This document shows, in pieces, positions 9,008 to 18,242 of a DNA stretch of 64,000 nt. The DNA is from Clostridiales bacterium (GTDB lineage: Bacteria; Bacillota; Clostridia; Clostridiales; Clostridiaceae): NCBI GenBank assembly GCA_012519845.1, contig JAAYPK010000063.1, positions 1-64,000 of the forward strand, read 5' to 3'. The notes below the pieces were generated by a model. It did no database searches. It was given only the letters and a program-made list of their open reading frames with translations, and was not told the DNA's origin. How positions within the stretch are numbered: position 1 is the stretch's first letter; the number at the start of each line of letters is the position of its first letter. The translations under genes were made by a program, and so were the position numbers.

Positions 9008-10213
9008 ATGTTGATAAATAAAGAATATACAAATTTAAATACTCCTTGCTATATAATAAATAAGGAAAAATTAAAACATAATTATTATTCTATGAGAAAA
9101 TCATTTCAAAAATTTTGGAGTGAAAACTTTATAATTGGGTATTCCTTTAAAACAAATTCATTGCCATGGGTTGTAAATTGGATGAAAGAAAATGGAGCCT
9201 ATGCTGAAGTTGTATCAGAACCAGAATATAGGTTAGCAATGACTTTAGGATATGATAAAGATAAGGTAATAATAAATGGACCTTATAAAGGATTGAACGT
9301 TTTAATTGAAGTTTTAGAAAATGGTGGGATTGTAAATCTTGACTCTTTTCATGAAATCGAATGGATAAAAAAACATAAACCAATAAAGCAAAAAAAATGG
9401 AAAGTAGGAATTAGAATTAATTTTGACTTGGAATCTAAATGCCCTAATGAAACCATTATGGGTAATGAATTTGGAAGGTTTGGATTTAATATAGAAAATG
9501 GTTCTTGCAAAAAAGCTATTAATGAATTAAAACAAATAGATTATGTAAATTTAGTTGGAATACATGGACACCATAGTACTAAAACCAAAAGCTTAAATAT
9601 ATTTAAGGCTATTGCAAAAGAAATACTATTGATAAGCGAAGAAATTAAGGGGGATATTGAGTATATAGATATGGGTGGATGTATTTTTGGAGATAAGCCA
9701 GGAGCACCATCTTTTGATGAATATGCAAATGTTATTACTGGAGAACTAAAGAAATCATTTGATTGCAAAAAGGTTACTCTTATTATGGAACCTGGAGCAG
9801 CACTAATTGCATCTCCTGTAAGATATTTGTGTAAAGTAATAGATAAAAAAGACATTATGAATATTCGATTTGTTTCTACTAATGGAAGTCTAATACATAT
9901 TGATCCTCAAATGCATGGAATACCATTTTTAAAAGAATCATTTCCTACTGGTAACAATATAAAGAAAACTCAAGTTATTGGTGGATTTACATGTATAGAA
10001 AAGGATAGACTTGGAAGTTTAGAAAATGAAAGAGAGTTAGAAATAGGAGATTATTTACTTTATCATAATACAGGAGCATATTCCATGGCTCTTAGTCCAT
10101 TATTCATTCAATATTATCCAGATGTTTATGTTGAAGATATTGATGAAATAAAGTTAGTTAGAGAAGCATGGACTGTTAATGAGTATATTGCAAAAAATAA
10201 CTATAAAATATGA
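9008..10213 (+). CDS. PLP-dependent decarboxylase-fold enzyme (DapDC/ornithine decarboxylase-like, fold type III)
   Basis: The 401-residue protein resembles diaminopimelate and other fold type III amino acid decarboxylases. GYSFKTN carries the likely PLP lysine at residue 48, GIHGHHST the His block of the barrel, and the glycine-rich DMGGCIFGD region binds phosphate. Near the C-terminus GGFTCIEKDRLGS matches the decarboxylase C-x-E-x-D active-site element, and HNTGAYSMALSPLF is the family GAY motif. These residues suggest a working decarboxylase, but the substrate is unknown. It lies between legG and an ATP-grasp gene, with spacings of 14 and 19 bp, inside the legionaminic operon. A role in making an amino acid- or amine-derived substituent on the sugar is my inference. 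It is unlikely to be the lysine-pathway lysA given its location and divergent N-terminus. Confidence 0.78.
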   Translation: MLINKEYTNLNTPCYIINKEKLKHNYYSMRKSFQKFWSENFIIGYSFKTNSLPWVVNWMKENGAYAEVVSEPEYRLAMTLGYDKDKVIINGPYKGLNVLIEVLENGGIVNLDSFHEIEWIKKHKPIKQKKWKVGIRINFDLESKCPNETIMGNEFGRFGFNIENGSCKKAINELKQIDYVNLVGIHGHHSTKTKSLNIFKAIAKEILLISEEIKGDIEYIDMGGCIFGDKPGAPSFDEYANVITGELKKSFDCKKVTLIMEPGAALIASPVRYLCKVIDKKDIMNIRFVSTNGSLIHIDPQMHGIPFLKESFPTGNNIKKTQVIGGFTCIEKDRLGSLENERELEIGDYLLYHNTGAYSMALSPLFIQYYPDVYVEDIDEIKLVREAWTVNEYIAKNNYKI

Positions 10214-10232
10214 GTTAAAGGAAGTGAGTAGC

Positions 10233-11210
10233 GTGAATATTATGATTTTAAGCCCAGGAAGAAGGGTTGATATTGTTGAATATTTTAAATTAGCAGTACA
10301 TAAAGTAGGGGGAAAAGTATTTACTGCAGATATGAGTAAATATGCTCCAGCTTTGTATTCTGGAGATGAGCATTTTGTTATTAATAAGGATTTTAACAAT
10401 TTAGATAAATATATTCAGGATGTTATTAATATTTGTAAGGATAAAGAGGTAAATGCAATTATAACTCTAATTGATCCTGAATTAGTTTTATTAGCTGAAA
10501 ACTATGATAAGTTTAAGAAGAATGGGATTATTCCAATAGTATCTGATTATGATGAGATTATTAATACATTTGATAAATATGCTTTTGCTACTAGCTTAAA
10601 AAATAAAATCAATGTTATTCCTACATTTAATGGTTATGAAGATGCTATTAATGCCATAGAAAATGGTGAATTGAAATTTCCTATATTTGCAAAGGTGCGT
10701 AATGGTAGTGGAAGTGAAGGAATTGGGAGAATTAATAGTATATATGAATTGCAAGGTTACAAGGATAAAAAAAATTTTATTTTTCAACCTTGCATCCTAA
10801 AAAAAGAATATGGTGTTGACGTGTATTTCGATATGATAAGTGGGAAAATTGTATCGATATTTATTAAGCATAAAATTAACATGAGATCTGGAGAAACTGA
10901 TAAATCTATATCTATATATAGAGAAGATATAGTAAGGGAAATAATGAAATTACAAGAAATGAAATTCAAGGGGCCTATAGATGTAGATGTATTTGAAGAT
11001 GAAAGTGGAATGTTATACATAAATGAAATAAACCCACGATTTGGGGGAGGATATCCTCATGCATATAATAGTGGTGTTAATTTTATTGATAAAATTGTTA
11101 ATAATTTAAATGGAAAAGAAAATGAAACTAGTATAGGACAGTATAAAAAAGATTTAGTTATGATGAAATATAATGGTACATTTTTTATTGAAAAAGAGAA
11201 TTTGGGATAA
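10233..11210 (+). CDS. ATP-grasp ligase (carbamoyl-phosphate-synthetase-large-subunit-like)
   Basis: ATP-grasp enzymes activate a carboxylate as an acyl phosphate and join it to an amine. The start MNIMILSPGRRVD is the typical pre-ATP-grasp N-terminus. The glycine-rich ATP loop NGSGSEGIGRI lies near residue 157, and the metal-binding block YINEINPRFGGGYP near residue 270. The track start at 10179 overlaps the previous gene by 35 bp. AAAGGAAGTGAG sits correctly for the GTG at 10233, giving 325 residues. Positioned between the PLP decarboxylase-like gene and legI, it probably attaches an amino acid or similar group to an amino function of the nonulosonic acid or its precursor. That is inference, drawn by analogy with the glutamyl-type substituents reported on clostridial flagellin legionaminic acid. 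The ligase fold is clear. Confidence 0.82.
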   Translation: MNIMILSPGRRVDIVEYFKLAVHKVGGKVFTADMSKYAPALYSGDEHFVINKDFNNLDKYIQDVINICKDKEVNAIITLIDPELVLLAENYDKFKKNGIIPIVSDYDEIINTFDKYAFATSLKNKINVIPTFNGYEDAINAIENGELKFPIFAKVRNGSGSEGIGRINSIYELQGYKDKKNFIFQPCILKKEYGVDVYFDMISGKIVSIFIKHKINMRSGETDKSISIYREDIVREIMKLQEMKFKGPIDVDVFEDESGMLYINEINPRFGGGYPHAYNSGVNFIDKIVNNLNGKENETSIGQYKKDLVMMKYNGTFFIEKENLG

Positions 11211-11233
11211 TAGTATTAGTAGGAGAGTGTATA

Positions 11234-12241
11234 ATGAGTGTTTTTATAATAGCTGAGGCTGGTGTTAATCACAATGGAAAGTTGGAATTAGCAAAAAAAT
11301 TAGTTGATATGGCTTCTGAATGTGGAGCAGATGCTATAAAATTTCAAACATTTAAAGCTGAAGAAAGTACAGGAGAATTTGCAGATAAAGCTAAATATCA
11401 AAAAGAGAATACTAATGTTGAAGAATCACAGTTAGAGATGATTAAAAAATTAGAATTGCCATTTGAAGATTTTAAGGTTTTGAAAGAATATTGCATTGAA
11501 AAGAAAATAAAGTTTATCTCAACACCTGATGGTATTGAAAGCTTAAATTATTTAGTTAGCATAGGTGTAGATGTAATAAAGGTGGGATCAACAGAAGTAT
11601 CAAATATTGAGTTCTTAAAGCAAATTGGTAGTACAAATAAGGAGATTATTTTGTCAACAGGGATGAGTACTTTAGGGGAAGTTGAAAAAGCAATAATGGC
11701 ATTAAAAAGTACTGGAAATAAAAAAATAAAGATAATGCAATGTACTACAGATTATCCTACAGCATATGAAGATGCCAATGTAATGGCAATGGTTACAATG
11801 AGAGATGCATTTAAAGTGCCAGTAGGACTATCAGATCATACTTTAGGAAATGAAGCAGCTATAGCAGCAGTAGCACTTGGAGCAGAGTTTGTAGAAAAAC
11901 ATATAACATTAGATAAAAATATGGAAGGGCCGGATCATAAAGCATCTATGGATCCTAAAGAGTTTAAGCAGTATGTTTTATCTATTAGAAATACTGAAAA
12001 GTTATTAGGTGATGGAATCAAAAGACCTACTGAAAGAGAACTTGAAATAATGAACGATGTTCGTAGAAGTATAGTAGCAACTAAGGAAATAAAAGAAGGA
12101 ACTAAGTTGACAAAAGAAATGGTGTCTTATAAAAGACCAGGTTATGGAATAAAACCTGAATTGGTAGATATAATTTTAGGTAAAAAGATTAAAAGAGATT
12201 TACAAAAGGATGAAGTTATTAAATGGGAAGATATTATTTAA
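11234..12241 (+). CDS. legI: Legionaminic acid synthase, LegI/NeuB family
   Basis: NeuB-family enzymes condense a 2-acetamido-mannose-type sugar with phosphoenolpyruvate to make the nine-carbon nonulosonic acid. The protein shows FIIAEAGVNHNGKLELAKKL at the N-terminus, IKFQTFKAEE, STGMSTLGEVE, GLSDHTLGNEAAIAAVALGA and EKHITLDKNMEGPDHKAS. These include the metal- and substrate-binding residues of the TIM barrel. Residues from about 280 onward form the SAF (antifreeze-like) domain (SIVATKEIKEGTKL, GYGIKPE). The 335-residue length is standard. The ATG follows GGAGAG. It is the last gene of the pathway block, and no terminator is visible before the assembly block, which has its own possible promoter. 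Choice of Leg over Neu or Pse is from the pathway context. Confidence 0.92.
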   Translation: MSVFIIAEAGVNHNGKLELAKKLVDMASECGADAIKFQTFKAEESTGEFADKAKYQKENTNVEESQLEMIKKLELPFEDFKVLKEYCIEKKIKFISTPDGIESLNYLVSIGVDVIKVGSTEVSNIEFLKQIGSTNKEIILSTGMSTLGEVEKAIMALKSTGNKKIKIMQCTTDYPTAYEDANVMAMVTMRDAFKVPVGLSDHTLGNEAAIAAVALGAEFVEKHITLDKNMEGPDHKASMDPKEFKQYVLSIRNTEKLLGDGIKRPTERELEIMNDVRRSIVATKEIKEGTKLTKEMVSYKRPGYGIKPELVDIILGKKIKRDLQKDEVIKWEDII

Positions 12242-12265
12242 GGCATTTGGGGGAATATGTTATAA

Positions 12266-12293
12266 TTTGACGGCCATATGTTTTTAGTATAAA
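12266..12293 (+). promoter_or_regulatory. Possible promoter for the glycan assembly block
   Basis: TTTGAC and TATAAA are 16 bp apart (TTGACG to TATAAA is 15 bp) in the 134-bp gap after legI. The spacing is slightly short, so this is a candidate only. Confidence 0.45.
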
Positions 12294-12375
12294 CTAGATA
12301 TGTTTATGGTGGAGAGTTTTGAGTATAATAGCTAAGCCTTAGTAGAAGTTATGAAATATTCAAATAGGTGAGAAA

Positions 12376-14049
12376 ATGATAGAAATTTATTATATGAATA
12401 ATGAAAAAAAGATTATAAAAGATAATGAAGAAGTTTTTATAGATAAAAATGATTTTAATTTAGATGAAGAAAGTTTTAAGATATTAAGAGAATTTGAATC
12501 TTCTAAAATATTTAATGGTTATTCGGTAAACCAATTGTATTATTACGATGATATAGAAATGTATACTTTTTATAGACCAGGGGTATATAGTAAAATAAAA
12601 AAAGTTGTTGCCTTTATTAATTATTTAATGGAAATAGAAAAAACTTATAATGATAAAATAAAAATATATACTGATGACTATTATATAAAAAAAATTTCAG
12701 ATAAATTATTTAGCGTAAAATGCGAGTTAGTGCAGATAAAAGAAAAAAAAGAAAGTAATTCGAAAATCAAGCTTCTAAGAAGAGCTTTTATAGGAATAAA
12801 AAATCTACTTAAATATAGAATGAAATCCAAAACAGATGAAAATGGTTTTCTAATTATTTCTCACGCTACTTCAATAGTATCTAGTAAAGAAGGATTATAT
12901 GATTATGAATATGGTTTAGTAATGAACGGTATTATGGAGAAATATAATGTGCTTAATCTTCAATATTTAAATAGTAGCAATGCATATAAAAATAGTATTA
13001 AATTTAATACACCATTATTTCCATTAGAGATGTTTATATTATATAAAAAATTTAAGTGGAAAAAATTATATGATGATAATAAGGTGATAAATAGAATTAA
13101 TTTAATTAATAATGCAGTATTTAAATACAAGGGTTTAAATATATTAGAGTTGATTTTAGGTAGTGAAAATGTTATGAAATTAACTTGCGACTCATATATA
13201 AAAGAATATCTATGCGCTATGAGATTTTTAGAAAAAAATAAATTTAGAAAATTAATTACTGTAGATGAAGGAGATAGGGCAAGATGTTTTATTATTGCTG
13301 GAAATAAGCTTGGTATTGATACATATGCAATTCAACATGGATTATTTAATTATTATTCACCCACATATATGTTAATTGATAATAATAAATTTATGGTGCC
13401 TAAAAAAACTTTTGTATGGGGAGAATATTACAAAGAAGTATTGGTAAATAGTACTGCAGTTTATTCTAATAATAATGTAGTAGCAGTAGGTCAACCGAGA
13501 AGTGATATTATTAAAGATAAAGCAAGTGAAAATTTGAAAAAAAATGATAAAATAAAAGTATTATATGCTACTCAATATTTAGAGGACTTAACAAAATTAG
13601 CAACAGAGCTGATATTTAACGCATTCTCAAAATTGAATTTAGAATATGAATTAGTAGTTAAATTGCATCCAATCGATCCATTTGAAGATTTTTATTATGA
13701 ATGTAAGGAAAAATATAAATTAGATAATGTAGTAATAACTAGAGATAGGGATTTATATGAAATATTAAATTGGTGTGATTTAGTTCTAAGTGTTCATTCA
13801 ACAGTTGTTTTAGAAGGCGCTATGTTGAATAAGCCTTCTATATGTGTTTTGTTAGAGGATTATAATGATATAGGTAATTATGTTAAAGATGGGATTTCAT
13901 TAGGTGTTAATTCATCGGAAGAATTAGTAAAAGTTTTACAAGATAAATTATATATAAATAATAAAAATATAGATAAAATAATACAATCCTATTTTCATAA
14001 AGTTGATGGGAAAGTTAATGAACGTATTTTAAAAGAAATACAAAGTTAA
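12376..14049 (+). CDS. GT-B type surface-carbohydrate glycosyltransferase (capsule/polysialyltransferase-like)
   Basis: The C-terminal half looks like a GT-B glycosyltransferase of the capsule, teichoic or polysialyl type. It contains TYAIQHGLFNYYSP around residue 317 and FVWGEYYKEVL. These are followed by AVGQPRSD, a VVKLHPIDPFE block and SVHSTVVLEGAMLNKPS, motifs shared by CDP-glycerol transferases and sialyl or KpsS/KpsC-like enzymes for donor binding. The first 300 residues have no motif I recognise. At 557 residues it is long for a single GT-B domain. The ATG has a GGTGAG site. It opens the assembly block straight after the legionaminic genes, so a role as the transferase for CMP-nonulosonate is attractive but unproven. 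The acceptor and donor cannot be read from sequence. Confidence 0.7.
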   Translation: MIEIYYMNNEKKIIKDNEEVFIDKNDFNLDEESFKILREFESSKIFNGYSVNQLYYYDDIEMYTFYRPGVYSKIKKVVAFINYLMEIEKTYNDKIKIYTDDYYIKKISDKLFSVKCELVQIKEKKESNSKIKLLRRAFIGIKNLLKYRMKSKTDENGFLIISHATSIVSSKEGLYDYEYGLVMNGIMEKYNVLNLQYLNSSNAYKNSIKFNTPLFPLEMFILYKKFKWKKLYDDNKVINRINLINNAVFKYKGLNILELILGSENVMKLTCDSYIKEYLCAMRFLEKNKFRKLITVDEGDRARCFIIAGNKLGIDTYAIQHGLFNYYSPTYMLIDNNKFMVPKKTFVWGEYYKEVLVNSTAVYSNNNVVAVGQPRSDIIKDKASENLKKNDKIKVLYATQYLEDLTKLATELIFNAFSKLNLEYELVVKLHPIDPFEDFYYECKEKYKLDNVVITRDRDLYEILNWCDLVLSVHSTVVLEGAMLNKPSICVLLEDYNDIGNYVKDGISLGVNSSEELVKVLQDKLYINNKNIDKIIQSYFHKVDGKVNERILKEIQS

Positions 14050-14086
14050 TATATTTTTTATTTTTATTAGTTAATGAGGTAATATA

Positions 14087-15562
14087 ATGATAAAGGTAAT
14101 AATTGAAAATAATGAATTTGCCAATGAAATTGAATATAGTTTAGCTCATATAATGAGGGGATTAGGTGAAGAATATCAGATTATTAATTTTGATGAATAC
14201 TTAAAAATATATGATTATGAAAATGATAAGCATTATAAAATTGTATATTTGCGTTCTAATACGGCAATAGAAAAATACAAATTAGTATTAAGAAACAGTA
14301 TTTTTATTAAAGGAACTCAAGCAATTTTTGGGAAAAATTATTTGAAGATAGAATCATTACCACAAAATATGTTAGAAAAGGATTCAATAGTAGATTTCTA
14401 TGACAATGCAGAAGTATTATGTAGAAAAGAAATAAACAATAATTGTATTATTTCTGTAGATTTTATTAGTAATACATTTTATTTTTTAACTAGATATGAA
14501 GAATGTATACTAAATAAAGATAGAAAGTTACTGGATATTCATGAGAGATTTACAGCTAAAAATACATTGATGTATAAATATGGTTTCAACGAACGTCCAA
14601 TTGTAGATGAATATTGGTATTATTTGAGGGGACTATTACATGAAATGGGATATGACTTAAAGAAAACAAATAATAAACTAAAGGTTTGCTTAACTCATGA
14701 TATTGATGAAATTCAAAAGTATTATTCAATAAAAAATGCTATAAGAAGTTCAGCTAGTTGGGCAATAAAGCATAGAAATATATATAAATCATTTATGGAA
14801 ATTCAAGAGTATATAAAAGGGAAAAGTAACTATAAAAAAGATGCTTTTTGGACATTTGAAAAGTTAGTAAAATTAGAAAAAGATAGGGGTTTTACAGCTT
14901 CTTATTATTTCATGACTTCTGGAAAAGCTAATGTTGATAACAGATATAATTTTCAAGAAGAAAGAGTTAAGGAAGTAATACAGTACTTATTGAAAAATGA
15001 TATGGAAGTAGGATTTCATGGAGGTTATGATACTTTTAACAATAAAAAGGAATTTCATAATCAATTAATACCATTAGTAAGGTTATTAGATAACTATAGA
15101 TTTGGAATGAGGCAACATTTTTTAAGGTTCAAAACTCCAGATACTTGGAGGATTCAAGAAAGTGAAGGAATCTTATATGATACCACATTAGGCTTTGCAG
15201 ATGCAATTGGATTTAGAGCAGGAACTTCAATCCCATTTAAGCCCTATGATATTTATAGTAATAGAGTAATTAATATGTGGGAAATCCCATTAATTGTAAT
15301 GGACACTTCATTAAAAAATGAGAAATATTGCAATTTGACACCTGAGGATTCCATGAAAAAGATTATTAAGCTTATGGAGGTAACTAAAAAATATAATGGG
15401 TTTTTTACCTTGTTGTGGCATAACTCCTCCTTTGATACTTCGTGGAGAGAATGGAGTAATATGTATGAGGAAATATTAAATTATATTTATGAAAATAGTG
15501 GAGAAGGTCTATCAGGTAAGGAGTTAGTAAATAAATATCTTTTGAAAGGAGAAGTGAAGTAA
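14087..15562 (+). CDS. Polysaccharide deacetylase-like protein with DUF7033-type N-terminus
   Basis: The C-terminal 300 residues have NodB-type features: CLTHDIDEIQKYY near residue 203 supplies the paired aspartates of the metal site, VGFHGGYDTF the histidine motif, a MRQHFLRFKTPDTW substrate-groove block, and LLWHNSSFD the terminal histidine. The N-terminal 190 residues (for example FYFLTRYEECIL) resemble the DUF7033 region usually fused to such deacetylases in surface polysaccharide loci. The likely activity is metal-dependent N- or O-deacetylation of a glycan intermediate, but that is inferred. No signal peptide is visible, which suggests a cytoplasmic substrate. It is followed one base later by a glycosyltransferase gene whose ribosome binding site lies within its end, so the two are probably co-translated. 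Confidence 0.75.
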   Translation: MIKVIIENNEFANEIEYSLAHIMRGLGEEYQIINFDEYLKIYDYENDKHYKIVYLRSNTAIEKYKLVLRNSIFIKGTQAIFGKNYLKIESLPQNMLEKDSIVDFYDNAEVLCRKEINNNCIISVDFISNTFYFLTRYEECILNKDRKLLDIHERFTAKNTLMYKYGFNERPIVDEYWYYLRGLLHEMGYDLKKTNNKLKVCLTHDIDEIQKYYSIKNAIRSSASWAIKHRNIYKSFMEIQEYIKGKSNYKKDAFWTFEKLVKLEKDRGFTASYYFMTSGKANVDNRYNFQEERVKEVIQYLLKNDMEVGFHGGYDTFNNKKEFHNQLIPLVRLLDNYRFGMRQHFLRFKTPDTWRIQESEGILYDTTLGFADAIGFRAGTSIPFKPYDIYSNRVINMWEIPLIVMDTSLKNEKYCNLTPEDSMKKIIKLMEVTKKYNGFFTLLWHNSSFDTSWREWSNMYEEILNYIYENSGEGLSGKELVNKYLLKGEVK

Positions 15563-15563
15563 A

Positions 15564-16697
15564 ATGAAAAAGATGCTTATTATAGCATATTTCTTTGAAC
15601 CTTTTAAGGGAGTAGGAACAAAAAGAGTATCATATTGGGCTCAAAATATAAATGATATTTCCAAGGGTGAAATTGTTTGTGATGTATTAACTGCAACTGA
15701 TCCAGAAAAAGCAGAGTTTCATGGGATAAATAATCTATATTATGTTCCTAATACCCATAAAAAAACTATTTTAGGTTCAATGATTAAAGACGAAGGATTA
15801 TCTTGGGTTACAGATATAGAAAAGTTTTGTAATGAAAATAAGATATTTAATTATGATTATGTATTAATTAGCGGAGGGCCCTTCATGCATTTCTCCATTG
15901 CAGGGTATTTTAAAAGAAAATACAACTCAAAAGTAATACTTGATTTTAGGGATCCTTTTGCTAATAATCCTAGATTTGTAAATAATAAAATAAAAAACTC
16001 TATTAAGTCATATTTTGAAAACAAGTTTATTAAAAATTGTGACAAATACATTACTGTAAATAAATACTGTAAAGAACTTGTTGGAAATGAAAGAGATAAA
16101 GAAAGAGCATATATAATTGATAATGGTTATGATGAGAATATTATAGATAAAATTAATAAAAGTTCTAAAGCCAAAAATACTAAATTAAACATTGTATATA
16201 CTGGAACAGTTTACTCTGATTTTAATATAAATAATTTTTTAAACGTATTAAGAGAAAAAGAGATTAATGAAAAAGTAATTTTTAATTATGCCGGAAATAA
16301 CAATGAAATTAAAGATAATTATAATATAAAAAATCATGGTCAGTTAGAATATTCTAAGTCATTAGAATTAATGAATAATAATGATGTGGGCATAATATTT
16401 ACTGGTGGTAAACCTTTTGAATCAACAACTAAAATATTCGAATATATTGGTTGTGATAAAATAATAATGATAATTACTGATGGTGAGCCAAAAACAGGAA
16501 ATATTCATGAAATAACAAAGGACTTAGAAAGTGTTTTCTGGTGCAAAAATAATAAAGAAGATATAAGAAATACAATTAATGAATTGTTAGAAAATAATAT
16601 TCAAGTAAATAGAAAAAATAAAGAGAAATATTCAAGAAGAGTAGGGACACAAAAATTATTGCAATTATTTCGTGAATTAGATAATAAGTGCAATTAA
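15564..16697 (+). CDS. GT-B glycosyltransferase (group 1-like)
   Basis: The 377-residue protein begins MLIIAYFFEPFKGVGTKRVS, the usual N-terminal nucleotide-sugar transferase start with a strand and glycine-rich turn. DFRDPFANNPR and KYITVNKYCKELV are typical of group 1-like transferases in polysaccharide loci. The C-terminal domain has NIVYTGTVYSDFN, HGQLEYSKSLELMNNNDVGI and a FESTTKIFEYIGCDKII donor-binding region with the E-x7-E-like spacing. No transmembrane segment is evident, so it probably acts at the inner face of the membrane. It is tightly coupled to the upstream deacetylase-like gene (one base) and precedes the polymerase by 14 bp. Sugar specificity is unknown. Confidence 0.8.
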   Translation: MKKMLIIAYFFEPFKGVGTKRVSYWAQNINDISKGEIVCDVLTATDPEKAEFHGINNLYYVPNTHKKTILGSMIKDEGLSWVTDIEKFCNENKIFNYDYVLISGGPFMHFSIAGYFKRKYNSKVILDFRDPFANNPRFVNNKIKNSIKSYFENKFIKNCDKYITVNKYCKELVGNERDKERAYIIDNGYDENIIDKINKSSKAKNTKLNIVYTGTVYSDFNINNFLNVLREKEINEKVIFNYAGNNNEIKDNYNIKNHGQLEYSKSLELMNNNDVGIIFTGGKPFESTTKIFEYIGCDKIIMIITDGEPKTGNIHEITKDLESVFWCKNNKEDIRNTINELLENNIQVNRKNKEKYSRRVGTQKLLQLFRELDNKCN

Positions 16698-16711
16698 TAC
16701 AGGAGGAAACA

Positions 16712-18211
16712 GTGAATTTATTAGTGGATTTTAAAGATAGTCTTGGCGAGATAGATAAAAAAGGAAAAATATTCGCTATAATATGGATGTTATTTACTAT
16801 TAGTGTGGGAATTATCAATGGAACATTTATATTAACAACATTATATGTTTTTTTTACATTGATTATGATTTTCGTGTTAAAACCTAAAAGTGCATATGAA
16901 ATAGTGTTTAGTTTATTAATGGTTTCATTAGTGTTTGACTATACACTTCATATGCCAGGTATATCTAAACTATATTTTTTTCATATTATCTTTAGTATTT
17001 TTACATTGATGAGTTTTTATAAGGTAATTAAAGATAAAAATATAATAAAAGGTTTAGACAAAAAGTTTATTATTCTGTTAGGTATTTTCTTTTCTTTTGT
17101 TACTATAAGTATATTTTGGGCTATAAATAAAAAATTTGCAATTCAGTTTATAATTATCTACTTAATGATGGTAGTATTTATTTTGGATATGCTTATTTAT
17201 TCTATCAATAAAAAAAGAGTTAACGACTTTTTTAGGGCAATTATAACCTCCTTTTGTTTTATAATAATAGTTGGTATAATAGAAACTGTATCAGGAAGTC
17301 AATTACCTGTAGTTCATAATTTTACATATGCAGATTATACCCCAATTCAAATGGCTTATTGTAATTCAAAGCCTGTAGCATTTTCTTATAATCTTAATAA
17401 TTATGCTGGTTCAATAGCTATTCTGTCATCAATAGTGTTATTTTCAGTATTAAAAATCAAAAATATTATATTAAAAATAGCTGTCAGTTTTTGCGCTATG
17501 AGTAGTTTCGGTATAGTTGCAATAACAACTTCAAGAACTGGATATGTAGGTATTGTTTTAGTAATAATTTTATTTTATTTTTATAATTTATTAAACATAA
17601 AGAAATTAGGGAAAAATAATATTATCATTATTACAGTTATGGCGATAGGATTTATTTTGTTAAATAACTATAGTTATCTTATACCTAATATTAAACCTGT
17701 ATATGAAGATGGAAAAGAGATAACTCAAGAAAAACAGGATGTTTTGCATAATAAGTTATCTGAACTTTCAGAAAGCACCGAGGAATTAGGAGAAGGTGGT
17801 TCAGTAGATGTTCGAAGAACTATTTATACCAATATAGTAAATGGAATAATTAAGGAAAAAAATTATTTGGGATTTGGTGCCGGAAATTCACAGGAATTTA
17901 TTAAAAGCCAAAATAATACTGGTGGAACGTATAGTGTACATAGTTTATTATTCGAAATATTAGGAGATTTTGGTATTGTGGGCTTTATTTTATATGGGCT
18001 AGTGTATTTATATTTATTAGGAGGCAATATCTATTGTTATTTCAAGAAAAAAAATTATATTTCCATGGCAATAGCTATTTCATTGCTTGCCTTAGGTCCT
18101 GCTAGTTTTGGACCAAGCACTATAGCATACATATTCTTTTATTGGATCATATTTGCTTTTGCAGCAGTTAATATACAAATTTGTAAGAAGAACAGAGAAA
18201 ATATTAGATAA
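16712..18211 (+). CDS. O-antigen ligase/Wzy-type polysaccharide polymerase
   Basis: Integral membrane protein with about 11-12 hydrophobic segments that probably polymerises lipid-linked repeat units at the outer membrane face. The long extracytoplasmic loop around residues 320-400 ends in VDVRRTIYTNIVNGIIKE, FGAGNSQEFI and VHSLLFEILGDFGIVGFILY, which is the Wzy_C signature region. The track starts at 16688 inside the preceding gene. AGGAGG lies five bases before the GTG at 16712, giving 499 residues, and this start is preferred. It sits in the middle of the assembly block, between a glycosyltransferase and a FemAB-like gene. A second protein of the same family is encoded on the opposite strand at 24.1-25.3 kb, so which one handles the legionaminic-containing glycan is not clear. 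Confidence 0.85.
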   Translation: MNLLVDFKDSLGEIDKKGKIFAIIWMLFTISVGIINGTFILTTLYVFFTLIMIFVLKPKSAYEIVFSLLMVSLVFDYTLHMPGISKLYFFHIIFSIFTLMSFYKVIKDKNIIKGLDKKFIILLGIFFSFVTISIFWAINKKFAIQFIIIYLMMVVFILDMLIYSINKKRVNDFFRAIITSFCFIIIVGIIETVSGSQLPVVHNFTYADYTPIQMAYCNSKPVAFSYNLNNYAGSIAILSSIVLFSVLKIKNIILKIAVSFCAMSSFGIVAITTSRTGYVGIVLVIILFYFYNLLNIKKLGKNNIIIITVMAIGFILLNNYSYLIPNIKPVYEDGKEITQEKQDVLHNKLSELSESTEELGEGGSVDVRRTIYTNIVNGIIKEKNYLGFGAGNSQEFIKSQNNTGGTYSVHSLLFEILGDFGIVGFILYGLVYLYLLGGNIYCYFKKKNYISMAIAISLLALGPASFGPSTIAYIFFYWIIFAFAAVNIQICKKNRENIR

Positions 18212-18242
18212 TTGATTATTTATTATATAAAGGGAGAAAATT

